Assembly: GCA_027297745.1 (NCBI GenBank)
Contig: JAPUHK010000052.1
Location: forward strand, 1-39,145
DNA from: Planctomycetota bacterium
GTDB lineage: Bacteria; Planctomycetota; PLA2
Direction: 5' to 3'
Length of the DNA stretch: 39,145 nucleotides
Shown: positions 31,631-39,145 of the stretch, piece after piece
Numbering within the stretch: position 1 is the stretch's first letter
Layout of the letters: the number at the start of each line of letters is the position of its first letter
Made by a program: the position numbers and the translations under genes
Notes under the pieces: generated by a model
Databases searched by the model: none
Told to the model about the DNA's origin: nothing
What the model saw: only the letters and a program-made list of their open reading frames with translations

Positions 31631-32641
31631 TCAACCTTCGTCGGCGAAGAGGTGCGCCGGCAAGCGGTCGAGGGGCGTGCGGCTCACGAAAGGCACGAAG
31701 CCACGCATGGCGCTGTCGAGCAACGCCGCGCGGACGTTGGCGGGCGTCTGCGCGTAGTCCAACGTGAAGACCGGGATCTTGCGCCGCCGGAACTCGCGCA
31801 GCGCCAGAAGCAGCGCCTCCCGGTCCTCGACCGCGTCGCGGTCGCCGCTCCCGGGGTCGTCCCAGTCCGCGTTCGCCTCCCCGCCGAAGCTCAGCGACTC
31901 CTGGCTGACGCCGTCGATCCAGCTGTAGACGTCGGGCACACGCGCGGGCAACAGCGCCCCGTTCTGCGCCACGATCACGAAGTACGGGTTACGGGCCCGC
32001 GCGTACTTGCGCAGGTCGCGAATCAGCTCCGCCATCGCGCGCGCGGGGTCGATACCGGCCTCGGCGGCGGCCGCCGCGACGAGCGGGTCCTCGTATCCGA
32101 GCACCCAGTCCAGGTAGACGCCGTCGAAGCCGTCGCTGATGATCTGGTCCAACAGCGCGTTCGAGCTGCCGAACAGGATCCGCTCCCAGCGCGTGTCCCA
32201 GTAGGCGATCGGAAAGTTGCCTTCCCAGCCATCGGGATCGCGGCGTAGCAGGAAGCTCGGCTCGCCGCGCCGGGTGTCCGTGGGAGCGCGCCAGCCTGCG
32301 GCCCAATACGTGCGGTAGTCCTCGGCCTGGCCGATGTTGAGGTACGCGAGGCAGATCTTGCGCTCGAGCGCCGCGCCCGGGCTGGAGCGGATGCGGCTGA
32401 CGACCGTGCGGGTCGGGAAGACCCCGGCGCCGCGGATGCTGCGCACGGGATCCAGCACGATCAGGTCGGTGCGCGCCCGTTCGATGCGCGTCAACGCCCC
32501 CGGACGCTCCAGGCCCTGGAGCTGGCAGGCCCAGGATGTGACGTTGCGCAGCTGCGCCACACGGAACGAGTCGTGGGGCTGCGGCTCGGAAACGCACCCG
32601 GCCCAGAGACAAGCTGCAAACGTCAAGCTGCACAGGCGCAT
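31631..32641 (-). CDS. TM1410/GH114-like lipoprotein (candidate polygalactosaminidase)
   Basis: 336 residues with a lipoprotein signal (Cys16 in L-W-A-G-C). The TIM-barrel pattern of the COG2342/TM1410 and GH114 group is clear: I-V-L-D-P-V near residue 60, K-I-C-L-A-Y-L-N-I-G-Q-A-E-D-Y-R near 95, D-G-F-D-G-V-Y-L-D-W-V near 170 (probable catalytic Asp), I-V-A-Q-N-G, D-G-V-S-Q-E-S and V-F-T-L-D-Y-A. GH114 enzymes are endo-alpha-1,4-polygalactosaminidases, and the hydrolase domain of PelA (GH166) is related. Since both local PelA proteins lack that domain, this gene may supply it in trans (inference). A TAGAAT box overlapping the end of the upstream protease gene lies 6 nt before the ATG. Confidence 0.8.
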   Translation of the reverse strand: MRLCSLTFAACLWAGCVSEPQPHDSFRVAQLRNVTSWACQLQGLERPGALTRIERARTDLIVLDPVRSIRGAGVFPTRTVVSRIRSSPGAALERKICLAYLNIGQAEDYRTYWAAGWRAPTDTRRGEPSFLLRRDPDGWEGNFPIAYWDTRWERILFGSSNALLDQIISDGFDGVYLDWVLGYEDPLVAAAAAEAGIDPARAMAELIRDLRKYARARNPYFVIVAQNGALLPARVPDVYSWIDGVSQESLSFGGEANADWDDPGSGDRDAVEDREALLLALREFRRRKIPVFTLDYAQTPANVRAALLDSAMRGFVPFVSRTPLDRLPAHLFADEG

Positions 32642-32647
32642 GTCGAG

Positions 32648-32653
32648 ATTCTA
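32648..32653 (-). promoter_or_regulatory. -10 box of the GH114-like gene (leaderless)
   Basis: TAGAAT on the minus strand, 6 nt before ATG 32641, overlapping the stop of the M50-like gene. No nearby Shine-Dalgarno. Confidence 0.5.
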
Positions 32654-33151
32654 TTCTCCCTGTCCGGCTGTTTCCGCCGGCGGCGCCGCATCCCGGCCCG
32701 CGAGCACCAGGAGCACGCGGCCGCCGTCGAGCGGCGGGATCGGAATCAAGTTGCCGAGCGCGAACACGAGGTTCACGGTCACGAGGAAGCTCCCCGGCTC
32801 GGCGGCGCTGAGCTGCAGGCTTTGCGGCCTCACGAGCACGTAGCACAGGCCCGCGACGAGCAGGTTCGCCAGCGGTCCCGCGAGCGCTACCAGCGCCTGC
32901 CGCCGCCCCGAGATGCGCGGCACCTTAGCCAGCGCGAAGATGGGCCAGATGCGGATCTCGGCCGTGCGGCCGCCCAGCAGCAGGGACGCCGCCACATGGC
33001 CGCCCTCGTGGGCCAACACGCTGCCCAGCAGCAGCAGGTAGCCCAGGCCCAGGTCGGGGCGCACCAGCCACAGGCCGGCCGCCACTACGGGCACCAGCAG
33101 GTGGAGGCTCAGGGTGACGGTCCCCAGCGGGAGTCGAACGAAGCCGCGCAC
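32651..33151 (-). CDS. Small M50/site-2-protease-like membrane protein
   Basis: The usable part is about 166 residues; upstream of GTG 33151 the track ORF is low-complexity shadow of the opposite gene. It has four or five membrane helices, H-E-G-G-H (L-A-H-E-G-G-H-V-A-A) in the second, and N-L-I-P-I-P-P-L-D-G-G-R near residue 140. These are the zinc-binding HExxH and the N-x-x-P-x-P-x-L-D-G-G motif of M50 intramembrane proteases. There is no PDZ domain and it is at the short end for the family. The start is uncertain because only a weak GGGG precedes the GTG. It is 9 bp upstream of the GH114-like gene on the same strand. Confidence 0.75.
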   Translation of the reverse strand: MRGFVRLPLGTVTLSLHLLVPVVAAGLWLVRPDLGLGYLLLLGSVLAHEGGHVAASLLLGGRTAEIRIWPIFALAKVPRISGRRQALVALAGPLANLLVAGLCYVLVRPQSLQLSAAEPGSFLVTVNLVFALGNLIPIPPLDGGRVLLVLAGRDAAPPAETAGQGE

Positions 33152-33194
33152 GGCCCCAGTTAGAACATGCCGTCCCCGGACGAGGACAACGAAC

Positions 33195-33223
33195 TTGGCG
33201 GCCGAGGCGCCGGGGCCGATATA
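33195..33223 (+). promoter_or_regulatory. Sigma70-like promoter of the 33247 gene
   Basis: TTGGCG (33195-33200) and GATATA (33218-33223) are separated by 17 bp, the optimal spacing. It lies in the divergent gap with the M50-like gene and points at the thioredoxin-fold gene. Confidence 0.45.
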
Positions 33224-33246
33224 AAACCCCGGAGGCAAAGGGTTCT

Positions 33247-34386
33247 GTGCACGCCGTGCCGGATGGAACCGCGTTTGCGAACGAAACAACGCCTGTGAGA
33301 GTCTCGTCCGTCGTTCTCGCTCTCTGGCTGCTCTCGGCGAGCGTGGGCCAGGCCCAGGCACCGGTGCGGGCGCGCTACACTGACGTGGCGGCGGCCCGCA
33401 AGCGTGCCCGCCTGGCCGGCGCGACCCACGAGGACGCGGTCGCCTTCGAGCGCGTCTCGAGCGCCTACCTGGAGAAGCACCCTGGCCACCGCTTCGTCTC
33501 GCGTGTGCTGGAGTGGCGCGGCGACCTGCTCCAGGACTACCTCCCCGACGTGGCTTACGAGTGCTACCTGGAGGCCTCCCGCCAGACGGACAACAAGGAC
33601 CGCAGGGCACAGCGGCTGGACAAAGCCCGGCAGATGCTCTTCGTGCGCGAAGGCCCCCCGCCCCTGCAGGCCGCCGCCTGGGCGGGCAACCCGCAGGACC
33701 CGGCGGCGCCGGCCGACACGGTCACGCTGGTGGTCTTCTACTCACCCTGGGAGCCCGAGGGGCGCAAGGTGCAAAACCAGCTGGTCGACCTGCACGAGCA
33801 GTACTCGAATCGGGGGCTGCGGCTGATCGGCGTTGCCGTGCCGATGGACAAGCGGCGGCGTGACCCCCAGAAGGCGGCGCGCAGCATCGCCGCGGACCGG
33901 CTGCCCTTCTGCGTTGCCGTGGACAAACAAGACCGGAAAGGAAACGGAGTGACCTACAAGGCGTACGGCGCGGGCGGAACGCCTTGGGGTCTGTTCGTAG
34001 ACCGCATGGGGCGCGTGCGCGAGCGCCGCCTGATCGGGCCCGGCCCGAACCCGCTTGTGCTGACCCGGACGAGGATCAAGGCGCTCCTGGACGAACCGGG
34101 ACCGGACGAGGTGCTCCGCCGTCTGCGGCTCGGCGGAACGGTGGCACAGGAGGCGCTGCGTGAGATGGACACGCTCCGCACGCGCACCGCCGTCAACATC
34201 CTGTTCGCGGCGCTCCAGGCGAAGCTGGGCACAGCCGAGCAGAAGCGCGTCACGGCGATCCTGCGCAAGACGCTGCCGCTTGAGCTGCGCACCCTGGACC
34301 TGAAGGCTGCGCACAAGCGTTGGAAGAGGTCGCGCAGCCAGTTCCGCTACTCCCTGCCCAAGCACTGCCAGGTCCGGCGGCGCTAG
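33247..34386 (+). CDS. Secreted thioredoxin-fold protein lacking CxxC
   Basis: 379 residues from GTG 33247, which has GGAGG 11 nt upstream. The alternative GTG 33295 has no Shine-Dalgarno but gives a neater signal peptide (V-R-V-S-S-V-V-L-A-L-W-L-L). Residues ~50-140 are helical and TPR-like. Residues ~150-285 follow the TlpA/thioredoxin pattern: V-T-L-V-V-F-Y-S-P-W-E-P-E-G where the W-C-x-x-C motif should be, L-R-L-I-G-V-A-V-P-M-D, then the conserved cis-Pro region G-G-T-P-W-G-L-F-V-D. Both redox cysteines are absent, so it cannot do thiol-disulphide exchange at that site. The remaining ~90 residues are helical and Arg/Lys-rich. Probably a binding or structural role. Confidence 0.7.
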   Translation: MHAVPDGTAFANETTPVRVSSVVLALWLLSASVGQAQAPVRARYTDVAAARKRARLAGATHEDAVAFERVSSAYLEKHPGHRFVSRVLEWRGDLLQDYLPDVAYECYLEASRQTDNKDRRAQRLDKARQMLFVREGPPPLQAAAWAGNPQDPAAPADTVTLVVFYSPWEPEGRKVQNQLVDLHEQYSNRGLRLIGVAVPMDKRRRDPQKAARSIAADRLPFCVAVDKQDRKGNGVTYKAYGAGGTPWGLFVDRMGRVRERRLIGPGPNPLVLTRTRIKALLDEPGPDEVLRRLRLGGTVAQEALREMDTLRTRTAVNILFAALQAKLGTAEQKRVTAILRKTLPLELRTLDLKAAHKRWKRSRSQFRYSLPKHCQVRRR

Positions 34387-34425
34387 CACGGCCTTGAGCC
34401 GCCCGCCGCCCAACGCCGAGCACCC

Positions 34426-34450
34426 GCTAGGGCTAAGGACTGCCCCTAGC
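34426..34450. terminator. Candidate bidirectional hairpin between convergent genes
   Basis: GCTAGGG (34426-34432) and CCCTAGC (34444-34450) form a perfect 7-bp stem with an 11-nt loop. It sits in the 59-bp gap between the convergent 34386 and 34446 gene ends and covers the stop of the latter. Confidence 0.35.
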
Positions 34451-36017
34451 CGGCTCCGCGCGCGGCCTTCTTCTTACCCGGCTTCCGCTTCTTCTCTTGC
34501 GGCGCGACGGACTTGTAGATGCCGCCGTTCTCGTTGGAAAGCGAGCGCATGAAGCCGGCGTTGTGCTGCCGCCCGATGCCGATCGTGTGGATCTGCACCC
34601 GTTGCAGAGCGTTCCACTCGGCCACGGCGTGCAGCGTCCGCTCGGGATCCTCGACCTCCCCCTTCGAAGTCGTCGGGGAGCCGTCGGAGACGAGATAGAT
34701 GGCGTCCGCGTTGAGCTTCGTGGGCACGGGGTACACGCCCGCCAGCTTGAAGGCCGTCTGCATGGCCATGTAGATGTTGGTCGAGCCCACCGGCGCGATG
34801 TCCTCCATGCGCGCCTCCAACTCCTCGTAGTTCGCCTTGCTGGCGGGCACGAGCTCTTTCCAAACGGCCTCCGCGCGCGAGGAGTACAGGATCACGGTGT
34901 ACTTGCGGCTCGGGTGCAGCGCCTTGACGGCACGCAGCAGCTGACGCTTGGCCGCGTCCCAGCGCGAGTCCTCGTCGATCGAGGCGGGAACGCTCTTCTT
35001 GCCGATCCAGCGCGGGTTTCGCATGGACACTTCCATCGAGCCGGAGACGTCGACCACGTAGACGATGCGGTCCGCCTGCGGCAATCCGTAGAACAGGTCG
35101 CGCTCGGCGGCCTTCACGACGGCCTTGCCGCCCCCCATCGGATACTCGCCGCGTTCGACCTTGTGCCCGTTGCTCTGCCACCACTGCGCCCACAGGTCGG
35201 CGTACGGGCCGATCGGCCGGCGCGTGAGGATCTGCAACGCCGCGGTCACCTCACGCTGCGCGCGCTTGTTGACGCGCTTGCGCCGGAGCGCGTCGATCAG
35301 CGGCTTTACGGCTTCGCGCCGCTCGAACGCGGCGAGCGCGCGGGCGGCGGCGATGCGCACGGCCGGGTCGCCGCTGGGCAAGAAGATGACCACGCGGTCG
35401 ACGGCGTCCCCGGCGGGCTTGCCGGCCTTGTGCAACGCTTGCAGCAAGGGCACGACCTGCTCCGGGCGCTTGGCCTTTTGCAGCGCGCGCAGCAGCACGT
35501 TCAAGTTGTCGGACGCCGCCGTGGCCACGTGCGTCGCGATCTCGCGCAGCAGCAGCGGCGACCGCACGCGCCCCATGCCCTGCTCCGCCAGCCAGGTCAG
35601 CGACTCATAGGACTTGAAGCTGCGTATGCCCTCGACGATGGCGCGTTTCTCGGCCTCCGCCCGGGCCAGCGCAGCGTCGTCCTGCGCCTCCGCGCGGTAG
35701 AGCTTTTCGAGCTTGCCCGGGGGCCTGCTGTCCAGCGGGCGCTTCTCGAGCTTGGTGATCTCCGCGCGCAGGTCCCCTAGCCTCTTCTGCAAGCGCTCCA
35801 AGCGCCCCGTGAGCCCGGTCCAGACGGACAGCAACAGCTCCGCTGCCTTGGGCTGGTCCACGGACGCCACTTCGCGCAAGAGCGCGAGCCGCTGCTCCGC
35901 AGGCGCCTTCTGGGTGTAACCCTCCCGGAAGCGCTTGTGCACCTCATCCCACTCTTGCGCGTACGCCGGCGGCAGGACCGTGGCCAGGAAGACAAGGAGT
36001 ACGGCAGGGCGGATCAC
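34446..36017 (-). CDS. Secreted HEAT-repeat + VWA protein (second of tandem pair)
   Basis: The 1089-residue track ORF joins an antisense shadow to the real gene; GTG 36017 starts a signal peptide ([20 protein letters not shown]) and overlaps the previous stop (GTGA). 523 residues: helical and coiled-coil segment (~80-140), HEAT-like repeats (~150-270, e.g. D-P-A-V-R-I-A-A-A-R-A-L-A-A-F), a W-A-Q-W-W-Q-S-N-G-H-K block, then a VWA domain with MIDAS D323-V-S-G-S, S-T-N-I and S-D-G-S-P-T. The tail is Lys/Arg-rich. VWA domains bind ligands through a divalent metal. The same plan is seen in the upstream gene, so the pair arose by duplication. The partner is unknown. Confidence 0.85.
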   Translation of the reverse strand: MIRPAVLLVFLATVLPPAYAQEWDEVHKRFREGYTQKAPAEQRLALLREVASVDQPKAAELLLSVWTGLTGRLERLQKRLGDLRAEITKLEKRPLDSRPPGKLEKLYRAEAQDDAALARAEAEKRAIVEGIRSFKSYESLTWLAEQGMGRVRSPLLLREIATHVATAASDNLNVLLRALQKAKRPEQVVPLLQALHKAGKPAGDAVDRVVIFLPSGDPAVRIAAARALAAFERREAVKPLIDALRRKRVNKRAQREVTAALQILTRRPIGPYADLWAQWWQSNGHKVERGEYPMGGGKAVVKAAERDLFYGLPQADRIVYVVDVSGSMEVSMRNPRWIGKKSVPASIDEDSRWDAAKRQLLRAVKALHPSRKYTVILYSSRAEAVWKELVPASKANYEELEARMEDIAPVGSTNIYMAMQTAFKLAGVYPVPTKLNADAIYLVSDGSPTTSKGEVEDPERTLHAVAEWNALQRVQIHTIGIGRQHNAGFMRSLSNENGGIYKSVAPQEKKRKPGKKKAARGAG

Positions 36018-37573
36018 TTGCGCTCGACGAACTGCCCGCCGTTCTCCGCTGCGAGCATACGCAAGAAGTAGTTGTCCACGACGTCGACCGCGATGGTGTG
36101 GATCGTGATCTTGAGGTCCTTGTTCCAGTTGCGCACGGCTTCCAGGATGGGCTCCGCGTCCATCAGCTTGGCGCCCTCGTACTTGTGGTCGGTGGGCGCG
36201 CCGTCGCTGAGCAGGAAGACGGTGTCTACCGATGCGCTGCCCGTGGTGACCGTGGGCCCCAGACCGCGCGCGATGTTGAAGGCCTCGCGCAGCGCCCCCA
36301 GGGTGTAGGTCGAGCCGGCCGCCTTCATCTGGTCGATGTCCTTTTGCGCCGCCTTCTTCTCTTTCAACGACGCCTTGGTCATCTTCGGTTTCCACAATCG
36401 GGCACCGTGGCTGAAAAAGATGATGTTGAAGTAGGCGTCCGAGGGCAGGTTGCGCACGGCGCGCTTGAGCTCGTTCTGGGCCACCTCCAGGCGGGTCTTG
36501 CCGGGCGCGGGCCCGTCGTCGGCCCCGGCCGGCCGGCCCGTGATGACCGTCTCGCGTTTCAGCGGATCGACCGGGTGGTCCATGCTGCCGGACACGTCGA
36601 TCACGTACAGGATGCGCTTGCTGCGGGTGATGATGCCGTAGAAGCGGTTGGCGTCCCCGCCGCGCACCGCGGTCTGCTCGGCCTCCCCCTTGTTCGCAGG
36701 GATGCGCTTGCCAACGTCGTGCCACCAGTGGGCCCAGATGTCCGGATAGGAGTGGTCCTGGCCGGTCATCTCCTGCAGGGCGTCGTTGATGTCGTCCAGC
36801 AGCCGCCCCTTTTCCTTGCGCATGGCCTCGATCAGCACGCCGCAGGCCTCGTCGCTCTTGCTCTGGCGCAGGCTGTCGATGGTCGCGGAGCGCACGCGCC
36901 AGTCCTTGTCGCGGATGTAGAGCTTGAGCAGCTCGAAGGAGTCCGTGCGCTTGAACTCGCCGAGCGCGCGGGCAACGGCCACGCGCACGCGCGGCGCCTG
37001 GTCGCCCTTCATCTGGCGCAGCTGCGAGAAGAAACGCTTGCTCCACGAGGCGTCGCCGACGGACTTGTGCCACTTGCCGCAAACGGAGGCGAACACGTAA
37101 CGCACGCGCCAGTTGTCGTGCTTCGGCATCACGAGCACCGCCTTGCGCAGCGTCTTGTCCTGCTCGTAGCGCCCCATGTACGTGATGATGACCTCGAAGG
37201 AGCTGAGCGCCTGCTTGTGCTTTTGCTCCTCCTTCTGCAGGCTGCGCTCCCAGCTGGAGCGGAAGGCCTGCTCCTGCGCGCTCAAGATCTGGCGGTCGTT
37301 GACCTTGCGCAGCTTGACCTCCCATTTGCGGATCTGCACCTCGCACCAGTCGATGTAGGCGCCGTAGTGGGAGACCACGTCGATCACGCCGGGCAGCGCC
37401 TCGGGGTGGTCGTAGCCGCACAGCTTCCCGAAGAGGCGCTCGCGCGTGCTGGGCTCGAGCTCCTCGAAGTCTGCCTCGAGCAGCTTCTTCTGGGCGTCGC
37501 GGGCCTCCTTCCGGGAGTCCGCGTACAGCAGGGACACGAAGAGGCACAGGCCCAGGCCGACGCGCAGGAGCAT
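36014..37573 (-). CDS. Secreted HEAT-repeat + VWA protein (first of tandem pair)
   Basis: 519 residues with a signal peptide ([18 protein letters not shown]). Helical HEAT-like repeats span ~110-265 ([25 protein letters not shown]). [11 protein letters not shown] follows, then a VWA domain with intact MIDAS: D326-V-S-G-S, S-T-Y-T and S-D-G-A-P-T-D. The collinear order with the 34446-36017 protein, including the W-x-x-W-W block, marks them as paralogues. Proteins of this type are frequent in planctomycetes but uncharacterised. A TACAAT box lies 7 nt before the ATG with no Shine-Dalgarno. Confidence 0.85.
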   Translation of the reverse strand: MLLRVGLGLCLFVSLLYADSRKEARDAQKKLLEADFEELEPSTRERLFGKLCGYDHPEALPGVIDVVSHYGAYIDWCEVQIRKWEVKLRKVNDRQILSAQEQAFRSSWERSLQKEEQKHKQALSSFEVIITYMGRYEQDKTLRKAVLVMPKHDNWRVRYVFASVCGKWHKSVGDASWSKRFFSQLRQMKGDQAPRVRVAVARALGEFKRTDSFELLKLYIRDKDWRVRSATIDSLRQSKSDEACGVLIEAMRKEKGRLLDDINDALQEMTGQDHSYPDIWAHWWHDVGKRIPANKGEAEQTAVRGGDANRFYGIITRSKRILYVIDVSGSMDHPVDPLKRETVITGRPAGADDGPAPGKTRLEVAQNELKRAVRNLPSDAYFNIIFFSHGARLWKPKMTKASLKEKKAAQKDIDQMKAAGSTYTLGALREAFNIARGLGPTVTTGSASVDTVFLLSDGAPTDHKYEGAKLMDAEPILEAVRNWNKDLKITIHTIAVDVVDNYFLRMLAAENGGQFVERK

Positions 37574-37580
37574 GGTTCGA

Positions 37581-37586
37581 ATTGTA
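37581..37586 (-). promoter_or_regulatory. -10 box of the VWA pair (leaderless)
   Basis: TACAAT on the minus strand, 7 nt before ATG 37573, with no Shine-Dalgarno between. Confidence 0.5.
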
Positions 37587-37623
37587 GCCCTTATCTGGGG
37601 CCCATCGGACTGCCCTTGCCTGA

Positions 37624-37659
37624 CCCCGAGCCCGCACCCGCCGGATCGGGCTCACGGGG
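37624..37659 (-). terminator. Strong hairpin after the thiolase gene
   Basis: CCCCG-AGCCCG (37624-37634) pairs with CGGGCT-CA-CGGGG (37647-37659): 11 bp with a 2-nt bulge and a 12-nt loop. It starts within 10 nt of the thiolase stop on the minus strand. No long T-run. Confidence 0.45.
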
Positions 37660-37666
37660 GACCCGG

Positions 37667-38824
37667 CTATTCGCGCGTGAACGAGGCGGCGAGGCCCAGG
37701 CCGCCGGAGATGCACAGCGTAGCCAGCCCGCGGCCCACGTTGCGGCGGCGCATGGCGTGCAGCAGCGTGACGACGATGCGGGCGCCTGTGCAGCCGATGG
37801 GATGGCCGAGCGCGATCGCGCCGCCGTTCACGTTGAGCCGCTTCAGATCGAAGCCGAGCTCACGGCGGCAGGCCAGCACCTGCGCGGCAAAGGCTTCGTT
37901 GAGCTCGATCAGGCCGAAGTCGCTGAGCGTGTGCCCGGTGCGCTCCAGCAGCCGCCGCGTCGCGGGCACGGGCCCGATGCCCATGACCTTCGGGTCCACG
38001 CCGGCGGCGGCGTAGTCCTCGAACCACCCGAGCGGCTCTAGCCCCCGCTCCTTGACGGCGGACTCGGGCAACAACAACAGCGCGCAAGCGCCGTCCGTGA
38101 TGCCGGAGCTGTTGCCGGCGTGTACCGTGCCGCCTTCCTTGAAGATCGTCGGCAGCTTGCCCAGCTTTTGCAGCGTCGTGTCCGGACGCACGTGCTCGTC
38201 CGTGTCGACCACGCCCTTCTTGGTCTCGACGGGCACGATCTCGTCGCCAAAGACGCCGTCCCCGAGCGCCAGGCCCGCTTTGCGCTGCGAGGCGAGCGCG
38301 AACTGGTCCTGCTCTGGGCGGCCGATCTCATACTGCTCGGCCAGCGTCTCCGCCGTACGCCCCATCAGCTGGTCGGCCATGGGACACATGAAGCCGTCGC
38401 GGTACATCCCGTCCACCAGCTCGGAGTTGCCGAGCCGATAGCCGGTGCGCATGCGCTCCAGGAAGAACGGCAGACGGCTCATCGACTCGGTGCCGCCGGC
38501 GACGACGGCGCGCGCGCGGCCGAGCCTGATGGCTTCGACGCCGAGCGCGATGGACTTGAGGCCGGAGCCGCAAGCCATGTTGACCGTATGCGCCACACAG
38601 TCCTCGCCGAGGCCCGACTTGACCGCGACCTGCCGCGCGATGTTCGGCCCGGACCCCGCCTGGCGGCCGCAGCCGAAGATCAGCTCGTCGATCTGCAAAT
38701 CCAGGCCGTCCAAGAGCGCGGGGACGACGGCGATGCCCAGCTCCGGGGCGCTGAGCGTGCTCAGGCCGCCCAGGAACTTGCCGATCGGGGTGCGCAGCGC
38801 GCGGACGATGGCGACGCGTTCCAT
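37667..38824 (-). CDS. Thiolase (acetyl-CoA C-acyltransferase)
   Basis: 385 residues from ATG 38824 ([17 protein letters not shown], the usual thiolase start); GTG 38845 would add seven residues. Catalytic motifs are complete: Cys85 in [34 protein letters not shown] and the C-terminal C-I-S-G-G-L-G. It condenses two acetyl-CoA or cleaves 3-ketoacyl-CoA in the cytosol; whether it is biosynthetic or degradative cannot be told. TAGGAT lies 11 nt before the ATG. It is divergent from the gene at 38901 and functionally unconnected to its neighbours. Confidence 0.93.
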   Translation of the reverse strand: MERVAIVRALRTPIGKFLGGLSTLSAPELGIAVVPALLDGLDLQIDELIFGCGRQAGSGPNIARQVAVKSGLGEDCVAHTVNMACGSGLKSIALGVEAIRLGRARAVVAGGTESMSRLPFFLERMRTGYRLGNSELVDGMYRDGFMCPMADQLMGRTAETLAEQYEIGRPEQDQFALASQRKAGLALGDGVFGDEIVPVETKKGVVDTDEHVRPDTTLQKLGKLPTIFKEGGTVHAGNSSGITDGACALLLLPESAVKERGLEPLGWFEDYAAAGVDPKVMGIGPVPATRRLLERTGHTLSDFGLIELNEAFAAQVLACRRELGFDLKRLNVNGGAIALGHPIGCTGARIVVTLLHAMRRRNVGRGLATLCISGGLGLAASFTRE

Positions 38825-38885
38825 GCTGCCGGGCGATCCTATCACCGCGCTCCAGATCGCCTGCCGGCGAGCCGCCGCGCCCGGC

Positions 38886-38891
38886 TAGAAT
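38886..38891 (+). promoter_or_regulatory. -10 box of the 38901 gene (leaderless)
   Basis: TAGAAT, 9 nt before GTG 38901, with no Shine-Dalgarno between. Confidence 0.45.
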
Positions 38892-38900
38892 CGCGCTTTC

Positions 38901-39145
38901 GTGCGGATCCCGGTAGGAATCCTCCTGCTCTTGATCGTGTCGCTCGGGCACGCGGAGCAAGACCTCACGGCGCGGGGCGAGGTGCTGGCACTGCTGAAGA
39001 GCGCCGGCGTGCAGGAGGCGCAGCTTGCCGTGCAGGATCGCAAGCTGCTGCGCAAGGACCCGAAGCTGTTCCCGGAAGACGACCCGCTCCTTCTCGATAT
39101 CGTGCGCGAAGCGCTGGACGAGCCGCTTGCACTTCCCAAGCGCTT
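38901..39145 (+). CDS. Start of a secreted protein, 3' truncated by the window edge
   Basis: This frame is missing from the ORF track because it runs off the right edge. GTG 38901 opens a signal peptide (V-R-I-P-V-G-I-L-L-L-L-I-V-S-L-G-H-A) and continues without a stop for 81 codons. The visible mature part is helical and charged (E-V-L-A-L-L-K-S-A-G-V-Q-E-A, D-P-L-L-L-D-I-V-R-E-A-L). A TAGAAT box 9 nt upstream supports this start, and the frame has the GC3-rich look of its neighbours. Function unknown. Confidence 0.65.
   Translation, partial: MRIPVGILLLLIVSLGHAEQDLTARGEVLALLKSAGVQEAQLAVQDRKLLRKDPKLFPEDDPLLLDIVREALDEPLALPKR

Noticed and set aside
36098-38041. 647-residue + strand ORF opposite the VWA and thiolase genes
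   Set aside because: Both minus-strand genes have intact motifs; this frame has none.

Overview
The window is GC-rich, densely coded bacterial DNA. Several things point to a Gram-negative lineage, most likely Planctomycetota or a relative: many lipoproteins and signal peptides, an outer-membrane beta-barrel export protein, a BamE-like lipoprotein, tandem HEAT-plus-VWA proteins, a DUF3179 protein and carboxypeptidase-regulatory-like repeat proteins. The taxonomic call is inference, because no rRNA, tRNA or marker gene is present.

Left part (1-8.1 kb): a 5'-truncated repeat protein, a small membrane protein, a secreted protein of unknown function and a HEAT protein with a LecA-like C-terminal domain, all on the + strand. 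A ChaN-family lipoprotein (-) and a DUF3179 protein (+) then diverge from a compact palindromic region. The DUF3179 frame is interrupted by one TGA exactly where the family has a conserved Cys (Y-C-P-L-C becomes Y-TGA-P-L-C), and a bacterial SECIS-like hairpin follows. I read it as a candidate selenoprotein. A DinB-like gene (-) closes the region.

Centre (8.5-30.1 kb): a Pel-type exopolysaccharide locus in the order pelA1-pelA2-pelB-pelD-pelE-pelF-pelG, with start/stop overlaps (GTGA, TTGA, ATGA), followed by a large secreted HExxH metalloprotease-like gene. It departs from the classical pelABCDEFG operon in several ways. Both PelA-like proteins lack an N-terminal glycoside hydrolase domain. 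The second has lost the catalytic deacetylase residues. No pelC is recognisable. PelD is about 1650 residues, with a Lys-rich head, long acidic low-complexity arms and two degenerate GGDEF-like domains, each with an RxxD I-site. PelG carries an acidic tail of about 420 residues with the same repeated T-x-T-E-x-F motif found in the PelD arms.

Right part (30.1-39.1 kb), mostly on the - strand: a three-gene lipoprotein operon (one BamE-like, two paralogues of unknown function), a standalone lipoprotein of the TM1410/GH114 polygalactosaminidase-like family, which could supply the hydrolase missing from PelA, and an M50-like membrane protease. A thioredoxin-fold protein without its CxxC (+) follows, then two overlapping HEAT+VWA paralogues, a thiolase and the start of a further secreted protein at the right edge.

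Working model (inference): PelD senses c-di-GMP and, with PelE, PelF and PelG, polymerises and exports an amino-sugar polymer. PelA1 deacetylates it, PelB exports it, and the nearby GH114-like lipoprotein and lipoprotein operon may replace the PelA hydrolase domain and PelC. At least six genes have a TANNAT box 6-10 nt before the start codon and no Shine-Dalgarno, which suggests leaderless mRNAs, whereas genes inside the pel operon have good Shine-Dalgarno sites.
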